Source of the DNA: Pirellula sp.
GTDB lineage: Bacteria > Planctomycetota > Planctomycetia > Pirellulales > PNKZ01
NCBI GenBank assembly: GCA_013822735.1
Contig: PNKZ01000028.1
Location: forward strand, 1-64,000
DNA length: 64,000 nt
Direction: 5' to 3'
Numbering within the stretch: the first letter of the stretch is position 1; each line of letters opens with the position of its first letter. The notes beneath the pieces were generated by a model. That model saw nothing but the letters and a program-made list of their open reading frames with translations. It ran no database searches and had not been told where the DNA came from. Shown here piece by piece: positions 9,929 to 19,511 of this stretch. The translations under genes and the position numbers were made by a program.

Positions 9929-11323
9929 CTATCGGAGTGATCCGCCGGCCGAACCTGCGGCCGTTTCCACTTGCGGTTTGTCGTAGATGGTCCAAACCGT
10001 CGCATGTTTGCGAATTTCAGCCAGGTACTTCACTCGGGCCGCTTCCTTACGCTGTTCGGTGATCTTCTTGCGGATCTCCGTTTGCGTTTCGGTGAACGGC
10101 TTGCGACCGGCCTCCACGCGTTCGACGACGCGAATGATATGGAAGCCCCGCTCGTCTTCTAATATCGGGCTCAGCGTGCCGACTGGGAGCGTGAACAATG
10201 CTTGGTCCAGAACGTGTGAGACGAGGCTGCCTTTAGTCGTCCATTTGACCGCGCCCCCTTCTTCGGCGGTCGAACCGTGTGAAACCTGTTTGGCGACCTC
10301 GAAGAAGGGTCTGCCGTCGAGCACTTGGTTGCCCGCGGCGGCGATTGCCGCGTAGGCTTCCGCCTTCGTCGGATGTCGATCGAAGCGAATGGAAATCTGT
10401 TCCCAGCGCGCCTTCGCTTCGAACTCATACTCCTTAGAATGCTCTTGGTAATAGCGGAGCATGTCCGCGTGCGTCACTTCTTGCTCGACCTTCACGCTTT
10501 GTGAGAGCCAAGAGTTTTGCAAGACCTGCTCGGCGAAGCTTCTTTTTTCTCGTTCGAGCGTCGTCCCTTCCTTGCGGAGCAACGCGTCGAGCTCTTGAGC
10601 GCTCCCGAGCTTGCGCTCTTTCAGCATTTGCGGAACGACGCTGTTGTAAAATTCTTCGTCAAACTTCTGCATCGCATTATTGTAGCCCTCTTCGGGAATC
10701 TTACGCTTAGCTTCCGCGACGATGATCCGGGTCTCGACAAGTTGCATCGTGCGCATCTTCATTAATTCGTCGAGCTGCGCCTGCACTTCAGGACTGTTGC
10801 GATCTTGCTTGGTGCGAATCAAATAGCTGTTAATTGAAGCCGTGACTTCACCGGCGAGAATGATCTCCCCCCCGACGCGTGCGACGACTTTAGCCCCTTC
10901 GAGCTCTTGCACCGCCGGTTGCCAGGAAATGGGACCGACGGTCGACAACGGCGGTTGCGATGAGAATTGCTGCGTCGTGCTCGTTGATGGAGTGCCGGTC
11001 GACGGAACGACGGGGCCGGGAGGCTGTCCCGAACCGACAAACGGCGACGGCGAGAACGCGCCGTTGGAAACGCCCCCCGGGGTAGGTTCGCCGTTTGTAG
11101 GTGCGGCGGCGTTTTGCGGGAAGAGCGGCGAGGCCGGCGATTGCGCACGGGCCTCATCGGGGCCGAACGAAAGCTGCGTCGGCAGGCCTTCGCGCGGCAG
11201 CCACTGTGCGGCGGCCGCCCAAAGCGTGAGGCTGGCGACGGTCAGATAGAATAGTCGGGTCACGGGCACTCTCATGTGTCCGAGTGGTCCAGGGCCGGCA
11301 TTTGCTTCCTGCAAATGTCGCAA
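9929..11323 (-). CDS. SurA/PpiC-type peptidylprolyl isomerase, exported
   Basis: 464-aa; N-terminal hydrophobic segment, Pro/Ser/Thr-rich linker, C-terminal parvulin motifs (GAVKWTTKGSLVSHVLDQALFTLPVGTLSPILEDERGFHIIRVVE). Confidence 0.85.
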   Translation of the reverse strand: MRHLQEANAGPGPLGHMRVPVTRLFYLTVASLTLWAAAAQWLPREGLPTQLSFGPDEARAQSPASPLFPQNAAAPTNGEPTPGGVSNGAFSPSPFVGSGQPPGPVVPSTGTPSTSTTQQFSSQPPLSTVGPISWQPAVQELEGAKVVARVGGEIILAGEVTASINSYLIRTKQDRNSPEVQAQLDELMKMRTMQLVETRIIVAEAKRKIPEEGYNNAMQKFDEEFYNSVVPQMLKERKLGSAQELDALLRKEGTTLEREKRSFAEQVLQNSWLSQSVKVEQEVTHADMLRYYQEHSKEYEFEAKARWEQISIRFDRHPTKAEAYAAIAAAGNQVLDGRPFFEVAKQVSHGSTAEEGGAVKWTTKGSLVSHVLDQALFTLPVGTLSPILEDERGFHIIRVVERVEAGRKPFTETQTEIRKKITEQRKEAARVKYLAEIRKHATVWTIYDKPQVETAAGSAGGSLR

Positions 11324-11394
11324 CGTCGGCGAGCCGGAAAGCGTTGCGGGGCTCGCGCAGCTACCGTCGTTGCGGGCGGGAGTATAGGAAGACG

Positions 11395-14300
11395 TTAGTC
11401 GTGCTGCAACAGTGATTTAATGAACGCCGTGGTCGCGTCGGCATCCATCGCACGAACGGGCATCGGCACGAACGCGCTCTTGGCGTCGGCAATGCGAATC
11501 GAGCCCTTGAGATGCTTGCTTAGCCGCTCGATTTTCGCTCGATCGTTGTAGCCGAACACCACGAACTTCTCTTCGAGATGAATCGATTCGACGCCCCAGC
11601 GGTGTGCTAGCACGCGCAGTTCCATCCGGGCCACGAGTCGATCGACTGCTTCCGGTCGCGGGCCGAACCGATCGAGCATTTCCGTCGCAAGATCGTTCAG
11701 ATCTTGCAGGGTGGAAACGCGCGAAAGCCGTCGATAGAGGTCGATCTTGTGCCGTTGGTCCGGTACGTAACGTCGCGGCAGGTATGCCTCGCCCGGCAGA
11801 TCGATGTTGACCTCGACGTGCTCCTTCGGAGGCAAGTTCTGCAGCTGTCGCACCGTCTTTTCGAGCAACTCGCAATAGAGTTCATAGCCTACCGTGGCGA
11901 TGTGCCCGCTTTGCTCGGTGCCGAGAATATTGCCGGCGCCGCGAATTTCCAAGTCGCGCATGGCGATGGCGAAGCCGGCACCCATCTCGCTGAACTCTTC
12001 GATCGCGGCCAGGCGCTTGGCAGCCGTGGTGGTCAGCGGCTTGTTTTCGTCGAGCAACATGTAGCAATAGGCGCGATGCTTGTACCGGCCGACGCGCCCG
12101 CGCAGCTGATGGAGATCGGCCAAGCCGTAGTGGTCGGCTTCATCGATGAAAATCGTATTGGCGTTGGGTATGTCGAGCCCGCTTTCGATGATCGTCGTCG
12201 CTAGCAGGCAGTCGAACTTGTGGGCGATGAAATCGAGCATCACCTCTTCCAGTTCCCCTTCCCCCATCTGGCCGTGGCCAATGCAAATGCGCATTTCGGG
12301 CACGATCGATTGCAGCCGATGAGCGACTTGCTTGATGTCCTGGATGCGGTTGTGCACGAAGAACATCTGCCCGTTTCGGTTCAATTCGCGCAGGGCGGCC
12401 GCGCGGAAGATCTCGGGGGTGAAACGCGTAACACGTGTTTCCACGGCCAAGCGGTCGGCCGGCGGCGTCTCCAAGTTGGAGATATCGCGCAGCCCCAAGA
12501 GCGACATATGCAGGGTTCGTGGAATCGGGGTAGCGCTGAGCGTCATTACGTCGACGACGTGCCGGAGCGCCTTAAGTCGTTCTTTCACGCCGACGCCGAA
12601 GCGTTGCTCTTCGTCGATTACGATCAAGCCGAGATTATGAAACTTCACGTCTTGCGACACCATGCGATGGGTGCCGATAACGATGTCGAGCGAGCCGTCT
12701 GCCATGCCGGCGATGATCGCCCGCTCTTCTTTGGGCGTGCAAAACCGGCTGAGCACCGCGATTTTGAACGGGAATTCGGCCATCCGCTTGCGGAACGTAC
12801 GGCCGTGTTGATCTGCCAGCACCGTCGTGGGCACGAGCACCGCCGTTTGAAAGCCCGCATCAACCGCCTTGAAGACGGCCCGCATCGCCACTTCGGTCTT
12901 GCCGTAACCGACGTCACCGCAAATCAGCCGATCCATCGGACGCGGCAAGTGCATGTCTTCTTTGGATGCCTTGATCGCCGCGGCTTGGTCGGGCGTTTCC
13001 GTGTAGGGAAACGACGCGTCGAACTCTCGGCACCATTCCGTGTCTTCTGGAAAAGAGATGCCTTGCCGCACGGCGCGGGCCGCCTGCAGATCGAGCATGT
13101 CGGCGGCCATGTCGAGCACGGCTTCCTGCACCGACGCTTTCTTCTTCGCCCACGTGGCGCCGCCGATCTTCGCTAAGGGAGGGCGAGTTTTTTGGCCGCC
13201 GACGTACTTCTGCACCAAGTCGATCTTCGAGGCCGGCACATAAATCTTCGTCCCGCCGTCGAACTCAAGCTCCAAATGCTCTTCGGCCCGATCGTCTTTC
13301 TCCAGCAAACGCATGCCGCGGTATTTTCCGATGCCGTGCCCGATGTGCACGACGTAGTCTCCCTCGCGAAGGTCGAGAAAGCTGTCGATTACGCGGCCGA
13401 GTCGACGTCGCGAAGGGCGACGCACTTCCTCGCGGTGGAAGAGTTCGCCGCCGCTGATCAGTAGGAGTTTGTCGCTCAGCAGACGAAACCCGCTTCGCAG
13501 AAATCCGATCGGGTAGTGCAATCGCCCGGTTTGGGCAGGTTTGGTCCCGGCAAACACCTCGGCCAGACGCTGCGCCTCGGCTTCTGTCGTGCAAACGATG
13601 AACAGGTCCTGTCCTTCTCCGATGCTCTCCAACTCGCCCCTTACCTTGCCGATATCACCGCTAAATCGCTCGACCGACTCGATGCGGAGGTGGCACGTCG
13701 TTTCGAGCGAGGTGGTCGAAATGGCCGAGGCGGTTACCGAGGGAAACGAGTACATCCGCCGCAGCGCATCGGAAACGGTGTACAGTTCGTCGGGCTTGTC
13801 GAGCCTAGAAAGGTAGTGGCGCCCCTCCTCTTCGAGCTCGTGCGGCTCGACCAGCAAGACCCACGACCCCTTCGGCAGGTAAGCGGCCACATGCTCCCCG
13901 CGCGCCGCATCGGGCCGCAACACGGTGACGTCGACGGTATCGAGCGGCTGCAAACTGCGCTGCGTCGCAAGATCGAACCGCCGGAGCGATTCGATGTTGT
14001 CGCCGAAGAATTCGACGCGCACCGGGTCGAACCAGTCGGGGGCGAACAGATCCAGAATTCCGCCGCGCAACGAGAACTCGCCGGGAAGTTGCACTGCGCC
14101 GGTATGCTCAAACCCTTGTTCGACCAGCCAGCGCGCTAGGGCTTCCGGCTCCATGGTCTCGCCGGCGCGAATGCGGCGCGTTTGAGCGGCCAGCAATTGT
14201 GGGGGCGGCACCGGCTGCAGAATGCTCTGAATACTGGTGACGACGAGCCTGGGCCGATCGGCGTCGCTAAGCCGCTTGAGCAGCCGCATGCGGTCGCCGT

Positions 14301-14631
14301 ACACCTCGTCGCGGACGATCAATTCCGAGGGGAGCGTTTCCCACGCCGGAAACTTTTCGACGCGCAGCTCCGTGAAAACGTTGAGCTCGTCACAGAATTC
14401 GTCGATATCGGCCGGATGCGGACAAACGACGCAAAGCGTGGCCGGGCAATGGCCCACCAGAGCCGCCGCCACGAGCGCGCAGCTCGACCCCCGAACTCCG
14501 TCGAGCGTTGCTCCATGTCCTGCGTGCAGGCTGGCCAATACTTCGTCGAAGCCTTTTTCAGAATCAAGGCGGCGCGCGAGCGATCGTAATCGCTCCGCGG
14601 CGCCGACCTCTTTAGCGGCCACGGCGCACAT
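11395..14631 (-). CDS. mfd: Transcription-repair coupling factor Mfd
   Basis: 1078-aa; GDYVVHIGHGIGKYRGM (RID), LICGDVGYGKTEVAMRAVFKA (Walker A), VIDEEQRFGV (DEEQ), SATPIPRTLHMS, TRCF C-terminal domain. Confidence 0.98.
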   Translation of the reverse strand: MCAVAAKEVGAAERLRSLARRLDSEKGFDEVLASLHAGHGATLDGVRGSSCALVAAALVGHCPATLCVVCPHPADIDEFCDELNVFTELRVEKFPAWETLPSELIVRDEVYGDRMRLLKRLSDADRPRLVVTSIQSILQPVPPPQLLAAQTRRIRAGETMEPEALARWLVEQGFEHTGAVQLPGEFSLRGGILDLFAPDWFDPVRVEFFGDNIESLRRFDLATQRSLQPLDTVDVTVLRPDAARGEHVAAYLPKGSWVLLVEPHELEEEGRHYLSRLDKPDELYTVSDALRRMYSFPSVTASAISTTSLETTCHLRIESVERFSGDIGKVRGELESIGEGQDLFIVCTTEAEAQRLAEVFAGTKPAQTGRLHYPIGFLRSGFRLLSDKLLLISGGELFHREEVRRPSRRRLGRVIDSFLDLREGDYVVHIGHGIGKYRGMRLLEKDDRAEEHLELEFDGGTKIYVPASKIDLVQKYVGGQKTRPPLAKIGGATWAKKKASVQEAVLDMAADMLDLQAARAVRQGISFPEDTEWCREFDASFPYTETPDQAAAIKASKEDMHLPRPMDRLICGDVGYGKTEVAMRAVFKAVDAGFQTAVLVPTTVLADQHGRTFRKRMAEFPFKIAVLSRFCTPKEERAIIAGMADGSLDIVIGTHRMVSQDVKFHNLGLIVIDEEQRFGVGVKERLKALRHVVDVMTLSATPIPRTLHMSLLGLRDISNLETPPADRLAVETRVTRFTPEIFRAAALRELNRNGQMFFVHNRIQDIKQVAHRLQSIVPEMRICIGHGQMGEGELEEVMLDFIAHKFDCLLATTIIESGLDIPNANTIFIDEADHYGLADLHQLRGRVGRYKHRAYCYMLLDENKPLTTTAAKRLAAIEEFSEMGAGFAIAMRDLEIRGAGNILGTEQSGHIATVGYELYCELLEKTVRQLQNLPPKEHVEVNIDLPGEAYLPRRYVPDQRHKIDLYRRLSRVSTLQDLNDLATEMLDRFGPRPEAVDRLVARMELRVLAHRWGVESIHLEEKFVVFGYNDRAKIERLSKHLKGSIRIADAKSAFVPMPVRAMDADATTAFIKSLLQHD

Positions 14632-14707
14632 CGTGCCGGAATTCTAGCGGCCAAGTAGTAAAGCGAAAAGGCGAGCCGCATGTAGGATTGTTCCCGTGAC
14701 TGCCGGT

Positions 14708-14736
14708 TTGCTCTGCGCAGCGGCGCGGCCTATAAT
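14708..14736 (+). promoter_or_regulatory. Putative sigma70-like promoter of the downstream Gfo/Idh/MocA gene
   Basis: TTGCTC (14708-14713), 17-bp spacer, TATAAT (14731-14736), 65 bp upstream of the preferred ATG at 14801. Confidence 0.5.
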
Positions 14737-14800
14737 CGCCGCTTCCCACGACACCCGCACGGCGATCAGGCCGTTTCCTTCTACTTTGAGGACACTTCGC

Positions 14801-15892
14801 ATGCCTTTCGGTTTCGGCATTATCGGTTGCGGCATGATCGCGAATTTCCACGCCAAAGCGATTGAAGACATCAAGGGCGCGAAGCTGGTCGCTTGCTTCG
14901 ACAATTTCGGCGCGGCCGCTGAGAAGCTAGCCGCTACCTATAAATGCAAAGCCTACGCGAAGCTGGAAGACATGTTGGCCGACCCGAAGGTCGACGTCGT
15001 AACGATCGGCACGCCGAGCGGCGCCCACATGGAGCCGGCCATTGCCGCTGCGAAGGCCGGCAAGCATGTAATCGTCGAAAAGCCGCTGGAGATCACGCTC
15101 AAGCGTTGCGATGCCATTATCGACGCCTGCGATAAGGCCGGCGTGAAGTTGGCGACGATCTTCCCCTCGCGATTTCATGATTCGAGTCGCGAAATCAAGA
15201 AGGCGATCGACGCGAAGCGTTTCGGTAAGCTCACGATGGGCGATGCCTACGTCAAATGGTTCCGCACGCAGCAATACTATGATAGCGGCAAGTGGCGCGG
15301 CACGTGGGAACTCGACGGCGGCGGCGCGCTGATGAACCAAGCCATCCATAGCGTCGATTTGCTCACGTGGCTCATGGGCCCTGTCGTGGAAGTCCGTGCT
15401 CAATGGGCCACGCTGGCGCACGAGCGCATCGCAGTGGAAGATACGGCCGTCGCCACGTTGCGCTTTGCCAATGGCGCTCTGGGCGTGATGGAAGCCACGA
15501 CCGCGGCGTTTCCCGGGTATCTCAAGAAAATCGAGATTCACGGCTCCGAAGGCTCGGCGTGTATGGAAGAAGAAGATCTCGTGAAATGGGATTTCGCCAA
15601 GGCCGACAAGCGCGACAAGATGATTCTCGAAGCGATGAACTCGCGCAAGAGCACCGGCGGCGGCGCCGGCGACCCGACGGCCATCGGCCATCACGGGCAT
15701 GCTCGGCAGTTTGAAGACCTGCTCGACGCCGTGAAGAAGAACAAAACGCCGAGCGTCGATGGTCAGGAAGGGCGCAAATCCGTGGAAGTGATCTTGGCGA
15801 TCTACAAAGCGGCCGAGTCGGGCAAGCCGGTCCTGTTGCCGCTCGACAAAGATCCGCCGCTCAACGCGCGCAAAATCAAGATCGACAAGTAA
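14801..15892 (+). CDS. Gfo/Idh/MocA family NAD(P)-dependent oxidoreductase
   Basis: FGIIGCGMIANFHAKAI Rossmann start, GTPSGAHMEPAIAAAKAGKHVIVEKPLEIT. Start moved from 14696 to 14801 because the longer ORF reads through a promoter-like element. Confidence 0.93.
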   Translation: MPFGFGIIGCGMIANFHAKAIEDIKGAKLVACFDNFGAAAEKLAATYKCKAYAKLEDMLADPKVDVVTIGTPSGAHMEPAIAAAKAGKHVIVEKPLEITLKRCDAIIDACDKAGVKLATIFPSRFHDSSREIKKAIDAKRFGKLTMGDAYVKWFRTQQYYDSGKWRGTWELDGGGALMNQAIHSVDLLTWLMGPVVEVRAQWATLAHERIAVEDTAVATLRFANGALGVMEATTAAFPGYLKKIEIHGSEGSACMEEEDLVKWDFAKADKRDKMILEAMNSRKSTGGGAGDPTAIGHHGHARQFEDLLDAVKKNKTPSVDGQEGRKSVEVILAIYKAAESGKPVLLPLDKDPPLNARKIKIDK

Positions 15893-15990
15893 GGTTCCTC
15901 TTCGAGTCGTGCCGAACGATGCGCAGCGCCCATGTCGGGCTTAGCCGCCGCGTCCGCGCGGCGCTCCCTACCCCGACGCGCAAACATTGC

Positions 15991-16314
15991 ATGTGGATCA
16001 CGGTTTGCCAATCCGCCGACGTACCGCCTGGCACGGGGCGTGAGGTCGTCGTCGTCGATCAGATCGTAGCGATCTTCAACGTCGACGGTGCGTTTTACGC
16101 GCTCGACGGCGTCTGTCCGCATCAGGGGGGGCCGCTTGGAAAGGGCTCGCTGCAAGGTTGCGTTCTCACCTGCCCTTGGCACGGTTGGCAGTTCGACGTT
16201 CGCAACGGCGAGTTTCAACTCCACAAATCGATTGTCCAACCGCAATTCGACGTGCGCGTGGTAAACGGCGACGTACAAGTGCGCGTCGTTTCCGAGTTGC
16301 CGAAGCAAACCTGA
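15991..16314 (+). CDS. Rieske [2Fe-2S] ferredoxin-like protein (NirD-type)
   Basis: CPHQGGPLGKGSLQGCVLTCPWHGWQFDV contains both C-x-H and C-x2-H Rieske clusters; start chosen at MWITVCQSADVP. Confidence 0.9.
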   Translation: MWITVCQSADVPPGTGREVVVVDQIVAIFNVDGAFYALDGVCPHQGGPLGKGSLQGCVLTCPWHGWQFDVRNGEFQLHKSIVQPQFDVRVVNGDVQVRVVSELPKQT

Positions 16315-16419
16315 CTCTTCTGGGGTGGAACCTCGCTTGTGACTCTCGGCGTGTTGCGGTAACCTGCCGGCTTGCGATGTTCAGGGCGTCGCACACCGGT
16401 TTGTTTGTTCGAGGTTCGC

Positions 16420-17376
16420 TTGGCGATCGTTTACCGCACGTTTCGCAATTCTGATCCGCCGCATTTGGTCGACATCTGGCGCTCGCAGCCCCCGGAGCGC
16501 GCGCTGGCTCAGCCGATGTCGATCGATATCTTCGATCAACTGATTCTGGCCAAGCAGTATTTCGATCCCTTAGGGTTGATCGTAGCCTGCGACGGCGATC
16601 TTCCCGTCGGCTTCGCTCACGCGGCATTTGGCCCCAACGACGAAGGTTCCGACGTTGCCACGCAGATGGGAGTGACGCATCTCGTGATGACGCGCGCCCA
16701 TTACCAACGCCGCGGCATCGGGCGCGAGCTACTCACGCGCGCCGAAGCGTATCTCCGCGGTCGTGGTGCCGGCGTGCTTTATGCGGGCGGGATCGGACAT
16801 TTAAACGGCTTCTATCTCGGCATGTACGGCGGTAGCGAGTTGCCCGGCGTCCTTGATTCGTCGCACGCGGCCCAAGAATTCTTTCGCTCGGCCGGTTATC
16901 GCGAGATCGATCGCACCATCGTGATGCATCGCGAGACGGCGACGTTTCGTCCCCCGGTCGATCGGCGCCTGATGCAGTGGCGGCGCAATGCTGTTTTGCG
17001 ACTGATCAACGATCCCCCGCCGAACTCCTGGTGGCAGGCGTCGACGACCGTGGACTTCGCCCACCTCCGCTTTGAGCTTGATTTAAAGTTGCCGCCGACG
17101 ACGGCTGCGGCCGGCGTCACGTTTTGGATGATGGAAACCCAGTCGGCGGCCTGGGGCGTGCAAGCGGCCGGAATGACCGACTTGGTCGTGCGCCCGGAAC
17201 TGCAACGCCAAGGCCTCGCGATGTACCTGATCGGCGAGGCGATTCTGCAACTTCGCAATTACCAAATTGCGCTCATCGAAGTGCAAACGATGCTGAGCAA
17301 TCGACCGGCCGTGGAGCTTTACAAAAAGCTCGGTTTTACCGAAGTCGATCAAGGCGCCGTATTCCGCAAGGAATAG
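16420..17376 (+). CDS. Tandem GNAT-family N-acetyltransferase
   Basis: Two acetyl-CoA-binding motifs: HYQRRGIGRELLTRAEAYLR and ELQRQGLAMYLIGEAILQLR. Possible TTG start at 16420; ORF track starts at ATG 16372. Confidence 0.83.
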   Translation: MAIVYRTFRNSDPPHLVDIWRSQPPERALAQPMSIDIFDQLILAKQYFDPLGLIVACDGDLPVGFAHAAFGPNDEGSDVATQMGVTHLVMTRAHYQRRGIGRELLTRAEAYLRGRGAGVLYAGGIGHLNGFYLGMYGGSELPGVLDSSHAAQEFFRSAGYREIDRTIVMHRETATFRPPVDRRLMQWRRNAVLRLINDPPPNSWWQASTTVDFAHLRFELDLKLPPTTAAAGVTFWMMETQSAAWGVQAAGMTDLVVRPELQRQGLAMYLIGEAILQLRNYQIALIEVQTMLSNRPAVELYKKLGFTEVDQGAVFRKE

Positions 17377-17385
17377 GATTCACGG

Positions 17386-18402
17386 CTAGAACCAGTTCTT
17401 CTTGTCGACGACGTTACGCAACGGCTCGCCGCGCACGAACCGGCTCACGTTGTCGAGCAGCGTCGCCAGATGCCGCTCGGCGATACGCGGCGAGCAGGCC
17501 GCTACGTGCGGCGTGATAAGCACGTTCGGCATTTGCCAGAGGCGATGCTCCTTAGGGAGCGGTTCGGTCTCGAACACGTCGAGTGCCGCGCCGGCCAATT
17601 CCCCGGCATCCAGTGCCGCGACGAGATCGTCGAGCCGAACGATGGCGCCGCGACCAATGTTGATGAAGTACGCCGATCGTCGCATTTTGCGAAAGTGAGC
17701 TCGATCAAACATTCCGGCGGTTTCGGGAGTATGCGGCGCGCAAACGACGACAAAGTCGCTGGCTGCCAGCAGGTCGCCGAGTCGGGCCATCGGCCAAAGT
17801 GCCTCGACGCAATCTGGCGCAGAAGTTTGCAGCGGATCGACCGCCAGCACGCGCATCCCGAATGCCGACCCGCGGCGGGCAGTTTCCGCTCCGATCGCCC
17901 CCAGGCCGACGATGCCCAACGTGCAGTCTGCTAGATGCAGGTGGGCCTGGTCGCGCGGCGTCGCCCGGCCGGGGCCGGAGATGAAGTTTTGTCCGGCGTT
18001 TTCCGCATCGCCGATCGGTTGCCAAAGCCGCTGTTGCTGGTGCCGGAGATAAACATGCAGATTTCGAGCGAAGCAAAGAATGTAGCCGAAGACGTGGTCG
18101 GCAATAACGTCGGAGAAAATCCCCCGCATGTTGGTGAGCGTACAAGGGTGCTCCACCAACTCGTCGAAGATGTAGTGTTCCAGGCTCGCGGTGGGGGACT
18201 GCACCCAACGCAATTGCCGGGCTGCCGCAAGTAGGTCCGGCGTGAGCTTACCGAAGAATGCATCCGCGTCGGCGATGACGCTCAGGGCCTCGGCCGTTGT
18301 CTCGGCTTGCACAACTTCGGCTCCCGCCGCAGCCTCGCGCACGGAGGCGGCACGGTCGGCATCAAGAGCAGGGTAGCAGACAAGCTTCATGATCGGCTCC
18401 AA
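17386..18402 (-). CDS. D-2-hydroxyacid dehydrogenase
   Basis: LGIVGLGAIGAETARRGSAFGMRVLAVDP NAD-binding motif, NIGRGAIVRLDDLVAAL, LPKEHRLWQMPNVLITPHVA. Confidence 0.92.
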   Translation of the reverse strand: MEPIMKLVCYPALDADRAASVREAAAGAEVVQAETTAEALSVIADADAFFGKLTPDLLAAARQLRWVQSPTASLEHYIFDELVEHPCTLTNMRGIFSDVIADHVFGYILCFARNLHVYLRHQQQRLWQPIGDAENAGQNFISGPGRATPRDQAHLHLADCTLGIVGLGAIGAETARRGSAFGMRVLAVDPLQTSAPDCVEALWPMARLGDLLAASDFVVVCAPHTPETAGMFDRAHFRKMRRSAYFINIGRGAIVRLDDLVAALDAGELAGAALDVFETEPLPKEHRLWQMPNVLITPHVAACSPRIAERHLATLLDNVSRFVRGEPLRNVVDKKNWF

Positions 18403-18468
18403 ACAAATAGGAGCGAATCATTGGAACGAAACGGGCAAGCCGAATCAACGGCCGGTTTTGGCCTGCGG

Positions 18469-18666
18469 CTAGGCCCGTGCGTCGAACTGCACGCCCTTGC
18501 CGAGCTCTTTGGCAATGTCCGACGCTGCTTGGATCAGTTCGACCATGGCGTCCCCCTGCACTTGGGTCGCATCCAGCGATTTGCGAATGACGGCGACGCC
18601 GATCTGCGCCTGCACTTGGCTTTGTTGCGCTTGAAAGACGCTGCTGATGCCGTCGCTGCTACACAT
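18469..18666 (-). CDS. Small YjfB-like putative motility protein
   Basis: 65-aa; QAQQSQVQAQIGVAVIRKSLDATQVQGDAMVELIQAA matches the remembered pattern of the YjfB family. Confidence 0.65.
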   Translation of the reverse strand: MCSSDGISSVFQAQQSQVQAQIGVAVIRKSLDATQVQGDAMVELIQAASDIAKELGKGVQFDARA

Positions 18667-19086
18667 GGCCTGTCGTCGCCCGAATTCGTCTCGTCGTAAA
18701 CCTCGCCTATCAATAGATAGCTTTCGGTCCGTTCGACCGCATGTGTTACCGACAGTTTTCTCGGCGCAGCCGCAACGGTCGTAGCGATTGCGCCGCGCGA
18801 GGACGTTGCCGATTCACTACCGAAAACAACACCGCTTGTTGCGGTCCGGCATCATGTTTCCATCGCGAAACTTCCTCGAAACGGCGCAAGAAATTGCCAA
18901 ACCTCGCAAAATCCCGTGCGCCGCTTGGTTTTCCGACTCCCGGCACGGTTCAGAACCGCACCTCCGGCACGAGCGGTGCTTTTATCCGAAACGTCACTCG
19001 CCGGTAACTGTCGCATTCCGAGCTTCCTAGGAAGAACGGTTTACCCTTGCGACCTGGTGGGTGTGCGAACACGGGGAAGGTTTGCC

Positions 19087-19428
19087 ATGAAGACTGTTAT
19101 TGCTCGTTTGTGGGTCGAAGATGCCGGTGCCATCGTCTCGGCGGAAATCATGTTGATCGGCACCGTACTGGTGCTCGGCGTCATCGTCGGCCTGAAAAGC
19201 GTGCGTGATTCGGTCGTGACCGAACTCGCCGACGTCGCCCAAGCTTTTGCCAACATCAACCAATCGTACAGCTACAGCGGCGTCAGCGGCCACGGTGCCA
19301 TGAGCGGCGGCGGCAGCTTCGGCGATTCCTTCGACTTCTGCGACAGCAACTCCTACCCGTACGACGGTGCTCAAGAATCGAAGTGCGTGAACGTCGCCGC
19401 CTACGCCTTCTCGGAATCGGGCTACTAA
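19087..19428 (+). CDS. Flp-pilin-like small membrane/secreted protein
   Basis: MKTVIARLWVEDAGAIVSAEIMLIGTVLVLGVIVGL: charged head, Gly/Glu before one hydrophobic helix, then Gly/Ser/Tyr-rich tail with two Cys. Start moved from 18916 to 19087. Confidence 0.6.
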   Translation: MKTVIARLWVEDAGAIVSAEIMLIGTVLVLGVIVGLKSVRDSVVTELADVAQAFANINQSYSYSGVSGHGAMSGGGSFGDSFDFCDSNSYPYDGAQESKCVNVAAYAFSESGY

Positions 19429-19461
19429 GCAGCCGACCGTTTAGAAACGATCAAACTCTCC

Positions 19462-19500
19462 AACCGCGCGGAGCATCAGCTCCGCGCGGTTTTCTCTTTT
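19462..19500 (+). terminator. Strong intrinsic terminator after the Flp-like gene
   Basis: AACCGCGCGGAGC-ATCA-GCTCCGCGCGGTT followed by TTCTCTTTT. Confidence 0.9.
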
Positions 19501-19511
19501 TGCGGCCGTTA

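Noticed and set aside
14696-14800. N-terminal extension of the Gfo/Idh/MocA ORF
   Set aside because: Contains a TTGCTC-17-TATAAT promoter-like element and lacks homology character; the Rossmann motif starts at 14801.
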